Part shown: one piece after another, positions 54,701 through 61,456 of the stretch
How the letters are laid out: every line of letters begins with the position of its first letter
How positions within the stretch are numbered: the stretch's first letter is position 1
NCBI RefSeq assembly: GCF_020618775.1
Contig: NZ_JAESVB010000006.1
Span: 124,001 to 188,000 of the forward strand
DNA from: Acidisoma silvae
GTDB lineage: Bacteria; Pseudomonadota; Alphaproteobacteria; Acetobacterales; Acetobacteraceae
Length of the DNA: 64,000 nt
Direction: 5' to 3'
Notes under the pieces: model-generated
Databases searched by the model: none
Told to the model about the DNA's origin: nothing
Seen by the model: only the letters and a program-made list of their open reading frames with translations
Position numbers and translations under genes: made by a program

Positions 54701-55206
54701 ACCGCCATGCGGTCCGGAAAGAGTTCCGCAAATTGCGCCAGCAGGCGCGCGGCCTCGGCCCGCTGGCCTTCCGCCAGCAGGCGGTTGATCGGCCCAAAGG
54801 TGCCACCCGTGAGCAGGAACAGGCCTTCCGACAATTCCGCCAGCCGCTCGAAACTCACCTGCGGCTTCAGCCCGGTCTCGGTTTCCAGATAGGTGACGGA
54901 ACTCAGGCGCTGAAGATTGGCGAATCCCGCCTCGGTCTGGGCCAGGACGACGATCGGGTCGGGCGGCAGACGCGGCAGGTCTGCCCGCGCCAGGCCGATC
55001 TGGCAGCCCATGATGGGCTGCAAGCCCTTGCCGGTGGCGTATTGGGCGAATTCCAGAGCGCCGAACATATTGCTGCTGTCCGTCAGCGCCAGCGCCGGCA
55101 TGCCGTCGCCGGCGGCCAGGGCGATCAGCTTATCGACCTTGATCGCCCCCTCGCTGAGCGAATAGGCGGAATGGGCGTGCAGATGGACGAAGCTTTTGGC
55201 GGTCAT
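51781..55206 (-). CDS. dnaE: DNA polymerase III subunit alpha
   Basis: Replicative DNA polymerase catalytic subunit, 1141 residues, full length. PHP domain at the N-terminus (VHLHAHSAYSLSEGA, ALTDSSNMFGALEF). The polymerase core has GPGRGSGAGSLVAFAL and MPDFDIDFCQDRRDEV with the catalytic Asp residues. The helix-hairpin-helix and OB regions follow. QIGLF at residues ~910-914 matches the sliding-clamp-binding pentapeptide. ATG 55206 opens the PHP domain. Confidence 0.97.
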   Translation of the reverse strand: MTAKSFVHLHAHSAYSLSEGAIKVDKLIALAAGDGMPALALTDSSNMFGALEFAQYATGKGLQPIMGCQIGLARADLPRLPPDPIVVLAQTEAGFANLQRLSSVTYLETETGLKPQVSFERLAELSEGLFLLTGGTFGPINRLLAEGQRAEAARLLAQFAELFPDRMAVELHRHGLSIEKAIEPGILALADEIGLPIVAANDCYFANASMHQAHDALLCIAEGRVLSEADRRHVTPEHWFKPAAVMRELFADLPEACDNTLAIARRCAVMAESRKPLLPVCPKVQEGMTEEETVRAMAHTGLDQYIAREKMDDDKANIYKERLDFELGVIARMGFPGYFMIVADFIQWAKARDIPVGPGRGSGAGSLVAFALSITALDPLRFSLLFERFLNPERVSMPDFDIDFCQDRRDEVISYVRGEYGSDRVAQIITYGKLQARAAVRDVGRVLGLPFGQVNRVAELIPNNPAKPVTLKEAVDGEPKLQQMRDEDESVRRLLEIALQLEGLYRHASTHAAGVVIGDRPLTELVPLYKDPRSDFLVTQYSMKHVEQAGLVKFDFLGLTTLTIIRRAITFLKGLDIEVDIDALPLDDAPTYEMLARGDAGGVFQFESQGMRDVLRQMRPDRFEDLIAAVALYRPGPMANIPAYCQRKHGEAWEPPHPDIHDVLSETYGIMVYQEQVMQIAQKLGGYSLGGADLLRRAMGKKIRAEMEKQREIFTTGALAQGIDDAKAGEIFDLMAKFADYGFNKSHAAAYALVAYQTAWMKANHPVPFIAACMSLAISNTDKLAAFRQEANRMGITILPPDINKSGADFTVERLPDGKLAIRYALAAVKRVGQAAMEAVTAARGKKAFDSLAEFSERVDPKLLNKMQLENLIKAGAFDHIDNNRARLFAGAEILLKRAQATAEDRGSGQIGLFGGADAKPEPLRLPDLLDWPMLDRLGFEAEAIGFHLTSHPLDSFGSTLKRLGVTISARLQTAAESGVGRVKVAGIVVGSPKVRPTKTGGRMAWLRLSDGGGSFEVTMFSEVLSRSQEFLREGMALLVTVDLRMDGDALRITAQDVTSLEKAAAGAGVGMRVWLSETSAVDHIRALLMQEGTGRGEVILHPRLDAAREAEIRLPGRFNVSPRLAAALKVMPGISAVEEI

Positions 55207-55350
55207 GGGCCGACCCTAATCCATCGGCCCCGAGTCGGGCAGCGATGTCTGCGCAGGGCTCCGCACGTCAAAAAAAGCTGGAAAACTTCGCGGCGTTTTT
55301 CCGAATAAGACCCGACCGCAACCGCCAACCGCCACTTTGTCGAGGGACAG

Positions 55351-55674
55351 ATGAGCGCCAATCTGACCGGGATGCCACCCGCCGCCAGTGCCGACCTAGC
55401 CCCGCCTGCCCCACCAGCAGCCGCCCCGCTGCCGCCGATCGCCGTGGGTGCCAGCGCCAATTCGGCGGCGCAGATGATCGTCAGCACCACCGTCACCGAA
55501 GTTTCGCCACCCGGCTATACGCAGACGGTGACGACCCAGGCCGATGGCGTGACGACGACGGTGATCACCAACACGGCCGGCGCCGTGGTCAGCACCGCCA
55601 CCGCGCGCACAGCAGCCGTTGGCACGGATTCAGGCGTCTCTGCCGCCGATGGCGCGATCAGCGTCTGGGCGTGA
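55351..55674 (+). CDS. Hypothetical Ala/Thr/Val-rich protein
   Basis: 107 residues. GAGGGACAG precedes ATG 55351. The N-terminal ~45 residues are Pro/Ala-rich (PPAAAPLPPIAVG is typical). The rest is a beta-rich Thr/Val stretch (TTVTEVSPPGYTQTVTTQAD) without Cys. No signal peptide and no family recognised. It is divergent from dnaE across a 144-bp gap. Real gene status rests on the ribosome site and codon use. Confidence 0.5.
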   Translation: MSANLTGMPPAASADLAPPAPPAAAPLPPIAVGASANSAAQMIVSTTVTEVSPPGYTQTVTTQADGVTTTVITNTAGAVVSTATARTAAVGTDSGVSAADGAISVWA

Positions 55675-55711
55675 CAAGCCGGCCAAGGTTTACCGCAGAT
55701 ATCGCAGGCAA

Positions 55712-56047
55712 TCAGGCAGCATCGGACTGCGGTTTGGAGCCCTCTTTCGGCAGATAGGGCTCGACCTTGATATCGGCTTCTCGCGTGCGCGCCTGGGCGA
55801 TATCGAAGCTGTTCTGCATGCGCATCAAGGTTTCCATCGATACTCCGAAGGCTTTCTCCACGCGGATCGCCATGTCCGGGGAGAGCGACGCACGTTCATT
55901 TAGAAACGCCGACAGTGCTGCCCTGGTTATGCCCAGCACTTCGGCGGCGCGTGTCACGGTCAAGCATAGGGGTTCGATGATCTCGGTTTTGACGAACCCT
56001 CCGGGATGGGCCGGGTTCTTCAGGCGGATGCCACGCGGCTGCGCCAT
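55712..56047 (-). CDS. higA: HigA antitoxin (XRE-family)
   Basis: 111-residue antitoxin. RGIRLKNPAHPGGFVKTEIIEPL is the HigA signature opening. The HTH is LTVTRAAEVLGITRAALSAFLNERASLSPDMAIRVEKAFG. It binds the HigB RNase and represses the operon. ATG 56047 has AGGAG 9 bases upstream; an ATG at 56056 abuts the same site too closely. It follows higB after a 12-bp gap, the toxin-first order typical of higBA. Confidence 0.93.
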   Translation of the reverse strand: MAQPRGIRLKNPAHPGGFVKTEIIEPLCLTVTRAAEVLGITRAALSAFLNERASLSPDMAIRVEKAFGVSMETLMRMQNSFDIAQARTREADIKVEPYLPKEGSKPQSDAA

Positions 56048-56059
56048 TTGCTCCATCTC

Positions 56060-56350
56060 CTAGTGGTAGTCCTCATAATCAAGGTCGATGATCTCAATCT
56101 CAGCCTGATCAACGACGAAGGTCAGCCGCCAGTTTTTTGTTACGAATAGGCTCCAGGTGCCTTTGCGACCGCCAGCCAACTGATGGGCTTTCCAACTCGG
56201 AACGCTGCGCAACTCGGTCTCAGCCTCCATGTCCTGGAGAAAGGAGACGATCTTGCGCAGCTTAGGAATGACCGCCGCTTGCAGGCCGGAGGGATCATCC
56301 TCCTCGATGAAGCGGCGCAATCCTTTATGGATTACGTTCCGAATTTTCAC
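56060..56350 (-). CDS. higB: HigB toxin (RelE-family mRNA interferase)
   Basis: 96-residue ribosome-dependent endoribonuclease that cuts mRNA. Visible: HKGLRRFIEEDDPSGLQ near the N-terminus, KLRKIVSFLQDM, HQLAGGRKGTWSLFVTKNWRLTF with the RelE-fold basic residues, and the ending IDLDYEDYH. GTG 56350 is preferred over TTG 56356, because the latter falls inside the proposed -10 element; initiation at GTG would be leaderless or nearly so. First gene of the pair. Confidence 0.93.
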   Translation of the reverse strand: MKIRNVIHKGLRRFIEEDDPSGLQAAVIPKLRKIVSFLQDMEAETELRSVPSWKAHQLAGGRKGTWSLFVTKNWRLTFVVDQAEIEIIDLDYEDYH

Positions 56351-56355
56351 GCGCA

Positions 56356-56385
56356 ATCATAGCGCCAATTGGCGACGCCTGTAAA
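56356..56385 (-). promoter_or_regulatory. higBA promoter with palindromic operator in the spacer
   Basis: On the minus strand: -35 TTTACA (56380-56385), 18-bp spacer, -10 TATGAT (56356-56361). The spacer holds CGCCAATTGGCG (56363-56374), a perfect 12-bp palindrome where HigA should bind to block RNA polymerase. The expected start point is close to the GTG at 56350. Confidence 0.7.
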
Positions 56386-56418
56386 GCGACGCTATACAGG
56401 CACTCATGCGCCAGACCG

Positions 56419-57114
56419 CTACGGCAGATCGATCAGCCTGCCGCCTTCCAGCGTCACGCGGCGGTCCATGCGGGCCGCCAGATCGGGGTTATGGGTCGCG
56501 ATCAGCGCCGCCACGCGCTGGCCGCGCACGGCGCTCAACAACTCGTTAAAGACGATATCGGCGGTCTTGGTGTCCAGATTGCCGGTCGGCTCGTCGGCCA
56601 GCAGCACGCCCGGCTTGTTGGCGAGCGCACGGGCAATGGCGACGCGCTGCTGCTCGCCGCCCGACAGCTTGCCCGGCAGATGCTTCACCCGATGGCCGAG
56701 GCCGAAAGCCGCCAGCAGATCCTGGCCGCGCGCCTCGGCGGCGCGCCGGGACACACCCGCGATCATCTGCGGCAGCACGATGTTTTCCAGCGCCGTGAAT
56801 TCCGCCAGCAGATGATGGAACTGATAGACGAAGCCGACGCGGTCGCGGCGGATGGCCGTGCGCGCATTGTCGGGCAGCGCGCCCGCATCGCGCCCGTCCA
56901 TCATGACGCGGCCGCCGTCCGGCCTGTCCAGCAGCCCGGCCAGATGCAGCAGGGTCGATTTGCCGGAGCCGGAAGGTGCGACGAGGGCGACAATCTCCCC
57001 CGCCCGCAGCGTCAAATCGATGGCGGTCAGCACATCCAGGCTGCCGGCATCCGTCCGGTAGCTGCGCCGCACCGCTTCCATGACCAGCGGCGTATCGCTT
57101 CCCGTATTACTCAT
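56419..57114 (-). CDS. lolD: Lipoprotein-releasing system ATP-binding protein LolD
   Basis: 231-residue ATPase powering release of lipoproteins from the inner membrane to LolA. Walker [12 protein letters not shown], the [19 protein letters not shown] loop, the LolD hallmark [16 protein letters not shown] and Walker [13 protein letters not shown] are intact. Overlaps the lolC/E gene by 8 bp. Partner of the membrane subunit encoded directly upstream. Confidence 0.93.
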   Translation of the reverse strand: MSNTGSDTPLVMEAVRRSYRTDAGSLDVLTAIDLTLRAGEIVALVAPSGSGKSTLLHLAGLLDRPDGGRVMMDGRDAGALPDNARTAIRRDRVGFVYQFHHLLAEFTALENIVLPQMIAGVSRRAAEARGQDLLAAFGLGHRVKHLPGKLSGGEQQRVAIARALANKPGVLLADEPTGNLDTKTADIVFNELLSAVRGQRVAALIATHNPDLAARMDRRVTLEGGRLIDLP

Positions 57115-58360
57115 GACGCAGCGCCTCCACCGGATCGGTTCGCGCCGCGCGCCAGGACGGATAGAGGGTCGCGAGCAGAGACAGCACCAGCGCCATCACC
57201 AGCACGGTCGTCACTTCGCTCCAATCCAGCACCGCCGGCAGCTGTTCCAGAAAATAGACGGTCGGATCGAACAAGGTCGTGCCCGTGATATGTTCCAGCG
57301 CCTGGCGGATGCGCTCGATATTGGCGCAGAAGACGACGCCAAGGACGAAGCCGATCAGCGTGCCGGTGACGCCGATGGAGGCACCGGCCATCAGGAAGAT
57401 GCGCATGATGGCGCCCCGGCTGGCGCCCAGCGTGCGCAGCACCGCGATATCCCGCGTCTTGTCCTTCACCATCATGATCATGGACGAGATGACGTTGAAG
57501 GCGGCGACCACGATGATGAGCGTCAGGATCAGGAACATGACGTTCCGCTCCACCGTCACGGCCGCGAAGAAACTGTCATTGGACTGCTGCCAGTCCACGA
57601 CCGAAATCGGCTTGCCCGGCAGGGCCGCGCGAATGGCCCGGTTCACCCCGCCGACGGCGTCATGGTCCTTGACCGTCACCTCGATCTGGGTGGCCTTGCC
57701 CGGAGCGTCGAAGAAGGTCTGCGCCGCGTCGATGGGCATGAAAACGAAAGTACTGTCGTATTCCTGCATGCCGACATTGAAGATGCCGACCACCTTATAG
57801 GCGCGGATGCGCGGAATGGTGCCGATGGCCGTCGCATTGCCCTGCGGGCTGACGAAGGTGATGTCGCTGCCGACGGTCAGGCCCAGAGACTGGGCCAGAC
57901 CCGAGCCGATGATGACGGCATTGTCGCCGGCCATGGCGTCGATGGACCCGGCCAGCATATGGTTGGACACCGAGGTCTGCGCTTCCAGATCCGTCCGGCT
58001 GATGCCGCGCACGACACCGCCGGTGGCCCCGCCATGCGCGCCGGTCAGCAGGATTTCCCCCTGATACACCGACGCCGCGTTGGTGACCCCCGGAATGCCG
58101 CTAATGGCCCGCGCGGTCGCGTCATAATCCGTGATCTGCGTGCCGCCCGCGCCATAGACGCCGAGATCGCCGTTCAGGCCCAGAATGCGCGACAGCAAAT
58201 CCTGCCGGAAACCGTTCATCACGCTCATGACGATGATCAGCGTGGCCACGCCCAGCGCGATGCCGATCAGCGAAAAGATGGCGATGACGGAGACGAATCT
58301 CTCGCCCTTCCGGGCGCGCAGATAGCGCCCGGCGACGGCACGTTCGAAAGAACCGAACAT
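57107..58360 (-). CDS. lolC: Lipoprotein-releasing system transmembrane subunit LolC/LolE
   Basis: 417 residues, four membrane helices with a large periplasmic domain between helices 1 and 2. It opens [20 protein letters not shown] and [23 protein letters not shown], the LolC/E signature, and ends in a FtsX-type three-helix block ([21 protein letters not shown]). A single LolC/E gene as in other alphaproteobacteria suggests a homodimer (LolF type). Its stop overlaps the lolD start; its own start overlaps the proS stop by one base. Confidence 0.92.
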   Translation of the reverse strand: MFGSFERAVAGRYLRARKGERFVSVIAIFSLIGIALGVATLIIVMSVMNGFRQDLLSRILGLNGDLGVYGAGGTQITDYDATARAISGIPGVTNAASVYQGEILLTGAHGGATGGVVRGISRTDLEAQTSVSNHMLAGSIDAMAGDNAVIIGSGLAQSLGLTVGSDITFVSPQGNATAIGTIPRIRAYKVVGIFNVGMQEYDSTFVFMPIDAAQTFFDAPGKATQIEVTVKDHDAVGGVNRAIRAALPGKPISVVDWQQSNDSFFAAVTVERNVMFLILTLIIVVAAFNVISSMIMMVKDKTRDIAVLRTLGASRGAIMRIFLMAGASIGVTGTLIGFVLGVVFCANIERIRQALEHITGTTLFDPTVYFLEQLPAVLDWSEVTTVLVMALVLSLLATLYPSWRAARTDPVEALRHE

Positions 58361-59682
58361 CAGCTGGCGTTCAGGCCGATTTTGGCGAGAGCGGCGTCGA
58401 GGCTGAGTTCTTCACGCTCCCCGGTCGCCCGGCGCTTCAGCTCCACCAGACCATTGGCGGCGCCACGCGGCCCGATGATGATCTGCCAGGGATGGCCCAT
58501 GAGATCGGCATCGGCGAATTTCACGCCCGCGCGCTCGCTGCGGTCGTCATAGAGGGCGACCTTCCGCAGCTTGCCGTAGAGGTCTTCGCACAAAGCGTCG
58601 GTGGTCGGGTCGCCCTGCTTCAGGTTGAGGATGGCCGCCTTGAAGGGCGCCACGCTATCCGGCCAGATGATGCCGGCCTCGTCATGGCTCGCTTCGATCA
58701 GGGCGCCGGCCATGCGGCTGACGCCGATGCCGTAGCTGCCCATTTCGGGGAAGAGCTTCTGACCGTCCGGGCCGGTAACGGCGAAGTTCATCGCCTTGGA
58801 ATACTTGGTGCCGAAATAGAAGATATGGCCGATCTCGATGCCACGGCCTTCACGCTTGCGGCTGTCGTCGATTTTGCCCCAGACGTCGAGGTCATGCTTT
58901 TCCTCGGTGGCCGCATAATTGTCGGTCATGATGCCGAAGAAACGACCCAGGTCATCCGGCTTGGCGCTATCGAAATTGGCCGCGCCGTAATCGACATCCT
59001 CGAAGGCCGCGTCATAGAAGACCTGGCTTTCGCCGGTCGGCGCGAGAATGATGAATTCATGGCTGAGGTCGCCGCCGATGGGGCCGGTATCGGCGACCAT
59101 GGGAATGGCCTTCACGCCCAGGCGCTGGAAGGTGCGCATATAGGCCAGCATCATGCGGCGATAGGTGACAAACGCGCCCTCATAGTCGATGTCGAAACTA
59201 TAGGCGTCCTTCATGTAGAATTCGCGGCCGCGCATGACGCCGAAGCGCGGACGCACCTCGTCGCGGAACTTCCACTGAATCTGATAGGCGACCTGGGGCA
59301 GTTCCTTGTAGCTCTTGACCGACTGGCGATAGAGATCGGTGATCATCTCCTCGTTCGTCGGGCCGTAAAGCATGTCGCGCTCATGCCGGTCCTTGATGCG
59401 CAGCATTTCCTTGCCGTAATCCTCGTACCGGCCGCTTTCCTGCCACAGCGTGGCGGGCTGGATGGTCGGCATCAGCACTTCCTGGGCGCCTGCCGCATCC
59501 TGCTCCTCGCGGACGATATCCGCGATATTGTTGAGCAGCCGCAGACCGGCCGGCAGCCAGGCATAGATGCCGGCTGAGGTCTGACGCACGAGGCCGGCCC
59601 GCAGCATGAGGCGGTGCGAGGCGATCTGCGCCTCGGAAGGCACTTCCTTGATGGTCGGGATCAGGCTTTGGGACAGGCGCAT
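58360..59682 (-). CDS. proS: Prolyl-tRNA synthetase, short alphaproteobacterial type
   Basis: Charges tRNA-Pro. 440 residues and no editing insertion, as in the ProRS type of alphaproteobacteria. Class II motifs: RASGI-like [14 protein letters not shown] (motif 1 region), [26 protein letters not shown] (motif 2) and [20 protein letters not shown] (motif 3), plus [12 protein letters not shown] 59682 (MRLSQSL) is the family start; the frame continues to 59829 without homology. The gene abuts lolC by one base, so proS-lolC-lolD likely form an operon. Confidence 0.96.
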   Translation of the reverse strand: MRLSQSLIPTIKEVPSEAQIASHRLMLRAGLVRQTSAGIYAWLPAGLRLLNNIADIVREEQDAAGAQEVLMPTIQPATLWQESGRYEDYGKEMLRIKDRHERDMLYGPTNEEMITDLYRQSVKSYKELPQVAYQIQWKFRDEVRPRFGVMRGREFYMKDAYSFDIDYEGAFVTYRRMMLAYMRTFQRLGVKAIPMVADTGPIGGDLSHEFIILAPTGESQVFYDAAFEDVDYGAANFDSAKPDDLGRFFGIMTDNYAATEEKHDLDVWGKIDDSRKREGRGIEIGHIFYFGTKYSKAMNFAVTGPDGQKLFPEMGSYGIGVSRMAGALIEASHDEAGIIWPDSVAPFKAAILNLKQGDPTTDALCEDLYGKLRKVALYDDRSERAGVKFADADLMGHPWQIIIGPRGAANGLVELKRRATGEREELSLDAALAKIGLNAS

Positions 59683-59720
59683 CGGCGTTGCATTCTTTCT
59701 CGGCTTGAGCTGGGCGGACC

Positions 59721-60815
59721 CTAGCGGTCCAGGCGCTGGCCCGCCAGATGGCGCAGCGCAGGCCGCTCTATAGAAAGCGCCGTGATCCAGGCAAGAGCGA
59801 GATTGGCCAGGAACACGATCACCAGCCACAGATAGGGGTGTCGCGCCGGATCGCTATGGGTTGCCTGCCAGAAGCGGGTGAAGACGACCTCGACCGGCGC
59901 ATAGGCCATGTAGAAAGGATAGGTGAGCGCGCCGAGGCGGATCAGCCCCGGCAGCCGCGCAAGGACGTGCCGCTGGCCGGCGGCCAGCGCCCAGAGCAGA
60001 CACCAGAGCGCATAAACGACTGCCGCATCGCCGAGGGTTGTGGATCGGCGCAGCCAGAGGCCAGCAGCCAGAAGAAGAAGCCCGCCGATGGCGATCATCA
60101 CAGGCTTGTGCCATGGCCGCCGGTCCAGACGCAGCAGCCGCGCCAGCAGAATGCCGCCGATGAATTCCGGCAAAAAGCGCGGCAGCGCGCCCTGATAGCT
60201 GAGATTGAGCCCGCTTCGCGACAGGCCGCTGACCAGAAGCAGCAGCGCGGCCGAGACGACGAGGCCCCAGCCGGTCCCGCGCCACCCCAAGCGGCCGACG
60301 CCAATGGCCAGCGCAGGAAAAAGCAGATAGCCAGCCCATTCCGTGCTGATGGACCAAGAGGGGTAGTTCCAGGCCCAGCCCTGGCTGAACCCGAATCCGT
60401 TGAGCAGAAACACTTGCAGCAGGAATTCCCGGCCGCTGGCGCGCGACGCCTCATGCGGCGGCACCCCCGCGAGGCGCGCGAAGAGAAAAAGCACGCCAAG
60501 CAGCAGAAGCATGGCGAGCGCCGTCGGATAGAGCCGGATGAAGCGGCGCCACCAGAAACGTGCCGCGGCTGAAACCGTACGGGCAGGCTGCGGATAGCGG
60601 TGGGCAAGAACGAGACCGGACAGGATGAAGAATCCATCAACGCCCAGATAGCCGCGTCCGATCAGATTATCCTGACCGGCAAAGAGAAGATGCAGATTGG
60701 CGTGATAGGCGAAAACCCACAGCGCCAGCAGACCGCGCATGGCCGTGAGGTCCGGCAGATCGGCCTTCGGATCATCCCATGCGGCCAAGGAGCCCCTCAT
60801 TGCGCTACAAGACAT
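59721..60815 (-). CDS. Acyltransferase 3 family membrane protein
   Basis: 364-residue O-acyltransferase, about ten helices. [22 protein letters not shown] with the conserved His, then [32 protein letters not shown] with the Arg cluster, and [15 protein letters not shown] with the Trp-Ser...Glu motif are all present. Acceptor unknown. ATG 60815 or 60800 are possible starts. It lies 38 bp upstream of proS on the same strand. Confidence 0.85.
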   Translation of the reverse strand: MSCSAMRGSLAAWDDPKADLPDLTAMRGLLALWVFAYHANLHLLFAGQDNLIGRGYLGVDGFFILSGLVLAHRYPQPARTVSAAARFWWRRFIRLYPTALAMLLLLGVLFLFARLAGVPPHEASRASGREFLLQVFLLNGFGFSQGWAWNYPSWSISTEWAGYLLFPALAIGVGRLGWRGTGWGLVVSAALLLLVSGLSRSGLNLSYQGALPRFLPEFIGGILLARLLRLDRRPWHKPVMIAIGGLLLLAAGLWLRRSTTLGDAAVVYALWCLLWALAAGQRHVLARLPGLIRLGALTYPFYMAYAPVEVVFTRFWQATHSDPARHPYLWLVIVFLANLALAWITALSIERPALRHLAGQRLDR

Positions 60816-60904
60816 TTCGCCATTTCAGAAATTCCTGAAAAGTCGAGATGCGGTCTTCATTTTTTTGAAAATATCGCGTGACAGCGCGCGCTTGCATAGC
60901 TAAA

Positions 60905-60997
60905 GAAAAGGCCCGCGCGCTAAAGCGCTGCGGGCCAAGTTTAGGGAGGAAACGCCAGTCACACGGCAGAACGAGGATCAACCTCATCCGTGACTGG
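60905..60997 (-). ncRNA. Candidate sRNA 1 with CCUCCC loop, minus strand
   Basis: No protein frame is supported. In order on the minus strand: a 43-nt hairpin with 8-bp stem CCAGTCAC/GTGACTGG (60990-60997 with 60955-60962) and an inner GAGG/CCTC stem; a mini-hairpin GTTT-CCTCCCT-AAAC (60939-60953); then a near-perfect terminator stem GGCCCGC(A)GCGC/GCGCGCGGGCC (60910-60936) followed by TTTTCTTT. This three-hairpin layout with an exposed CCTCCC matches alphaproteobacterial anti-Shine-Dalgarno sRNAs. A possible promoter is TTGGAC, an 18-bp spacer, then CATTAT at about 60998-61030. Ends approximate. Confidence 0.55.
60910..60936 (-). terminator. Rho-independent terminator, minus strand
   Basis: An 11-bp stem with one bulge and a TTTA loop; on the minus strand it is followed by TTTTCTTTA. 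It ends the putative sRNA, or possibly long rne transcripts. It lies 95 bp before the downstream acyltransferase start. Confidence 0.8.
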
Positions 60998-61132
60998 ATA
61001 ATGAAATCCGAGCACCGCTACGTCCAATAAAAACGGCTCGATAAATCGACGAAAATCGCTCGCTCAGACAATTTTCGCCTCAAAAATAGTCAAAATCAAA
61101 AAAATGTTCGGTTTCTAGGCAATAATGCCAGC

Positions 61133-61233
61133 CGCGACTGCCCAATTGCTGGTCTTCCCGGCACTACCTCCCCAATTTTTAGAATGCCCCGAATCACATC
61201 GGGCGGGAGCTTGGCGCTCCCGCCCGATTTTTT
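61133..61233 (+). ncRNA. Candidate sRNA 2 with CCUCCCC loop, plus strand
   Basis: A strong plus-strand terminator (61198-61233) has no protein gene in front of it on that strand. The ~100 bases before it contain a hairpin CCAGC/GCTGG (61128-61132 with 61148-61152), a GGCA/TGCC loop (61160-61163 with 61185-61188) exposing ACCTCCCC, and the terminator. AATAAT at 61121-61126 could be a -10, but the -35 is poor. Ends approximate. Diverges from candidate sRNA 1. Confidence 0.5.
61198..61233 (+). terminator. Rho-independent terminator, plus strand
   Basis: ATCGGGCGGGAGC-TTGGC-GCTCCCGCCCGAT, a 13-bp perfect stem with a 5-base loop, continuing into a T6 run. The 5' side has no A tract, so it acts for the plus strand only. 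The segment just before it (GCCCCGA) can pair with TCGGGC of the stem, an alternative fold. Confidence 0.9.
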
Positions 61234-61291
61234 GCGTGCCTTCGATCCCTCAGTTTGAGACTGAAGCAAGTCCTATCACTGTCATCCCCGC

Positions 61292-61340
61292 GCTTGGCCA
61301 GCGGCGCTTAGCCAGCGGCGCTTAGCCAGCGGCGCTTGGC
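61292..61340. repeat. 14-bp tandem repeat inside a REP-like element
   Basis: Units of GCTT(A/G)GCCAGCGGC at 61292, 61306 and 61320, with a truncated copy at 61334. The array sits between GTCATCCCCGC and CCGGGGATCA, the arms of a REP-like palindrome, so it looks like expansion of the loop. Confidence 0.7.
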
Positions 61341-61376
61341 CCGGGGATCAACGCGGTGTAGCGCTCAAAGGCCTGG

Positions 61377-61400
61377 ATGCCCGGCACGGCGGCCGGGCAT
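61377..61400. repeat. REP-like palindrome 3' of rne
   Basis: ATGCCCGGC-ACGGCG-GCCGGGCAT, a 9-bp perfect stem followed by GACG, of the same family as the elements at 23.36-23.95 kb. It lies 57 bp after the rne stop on the far side of its coding strand. Confidence 0.65.
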
Positions 61401-61456
61401 GACGAGGACAGGCGTTTCTGACCTAATGCGAAACGCCCGGCGGACAGAGTGGAAGC

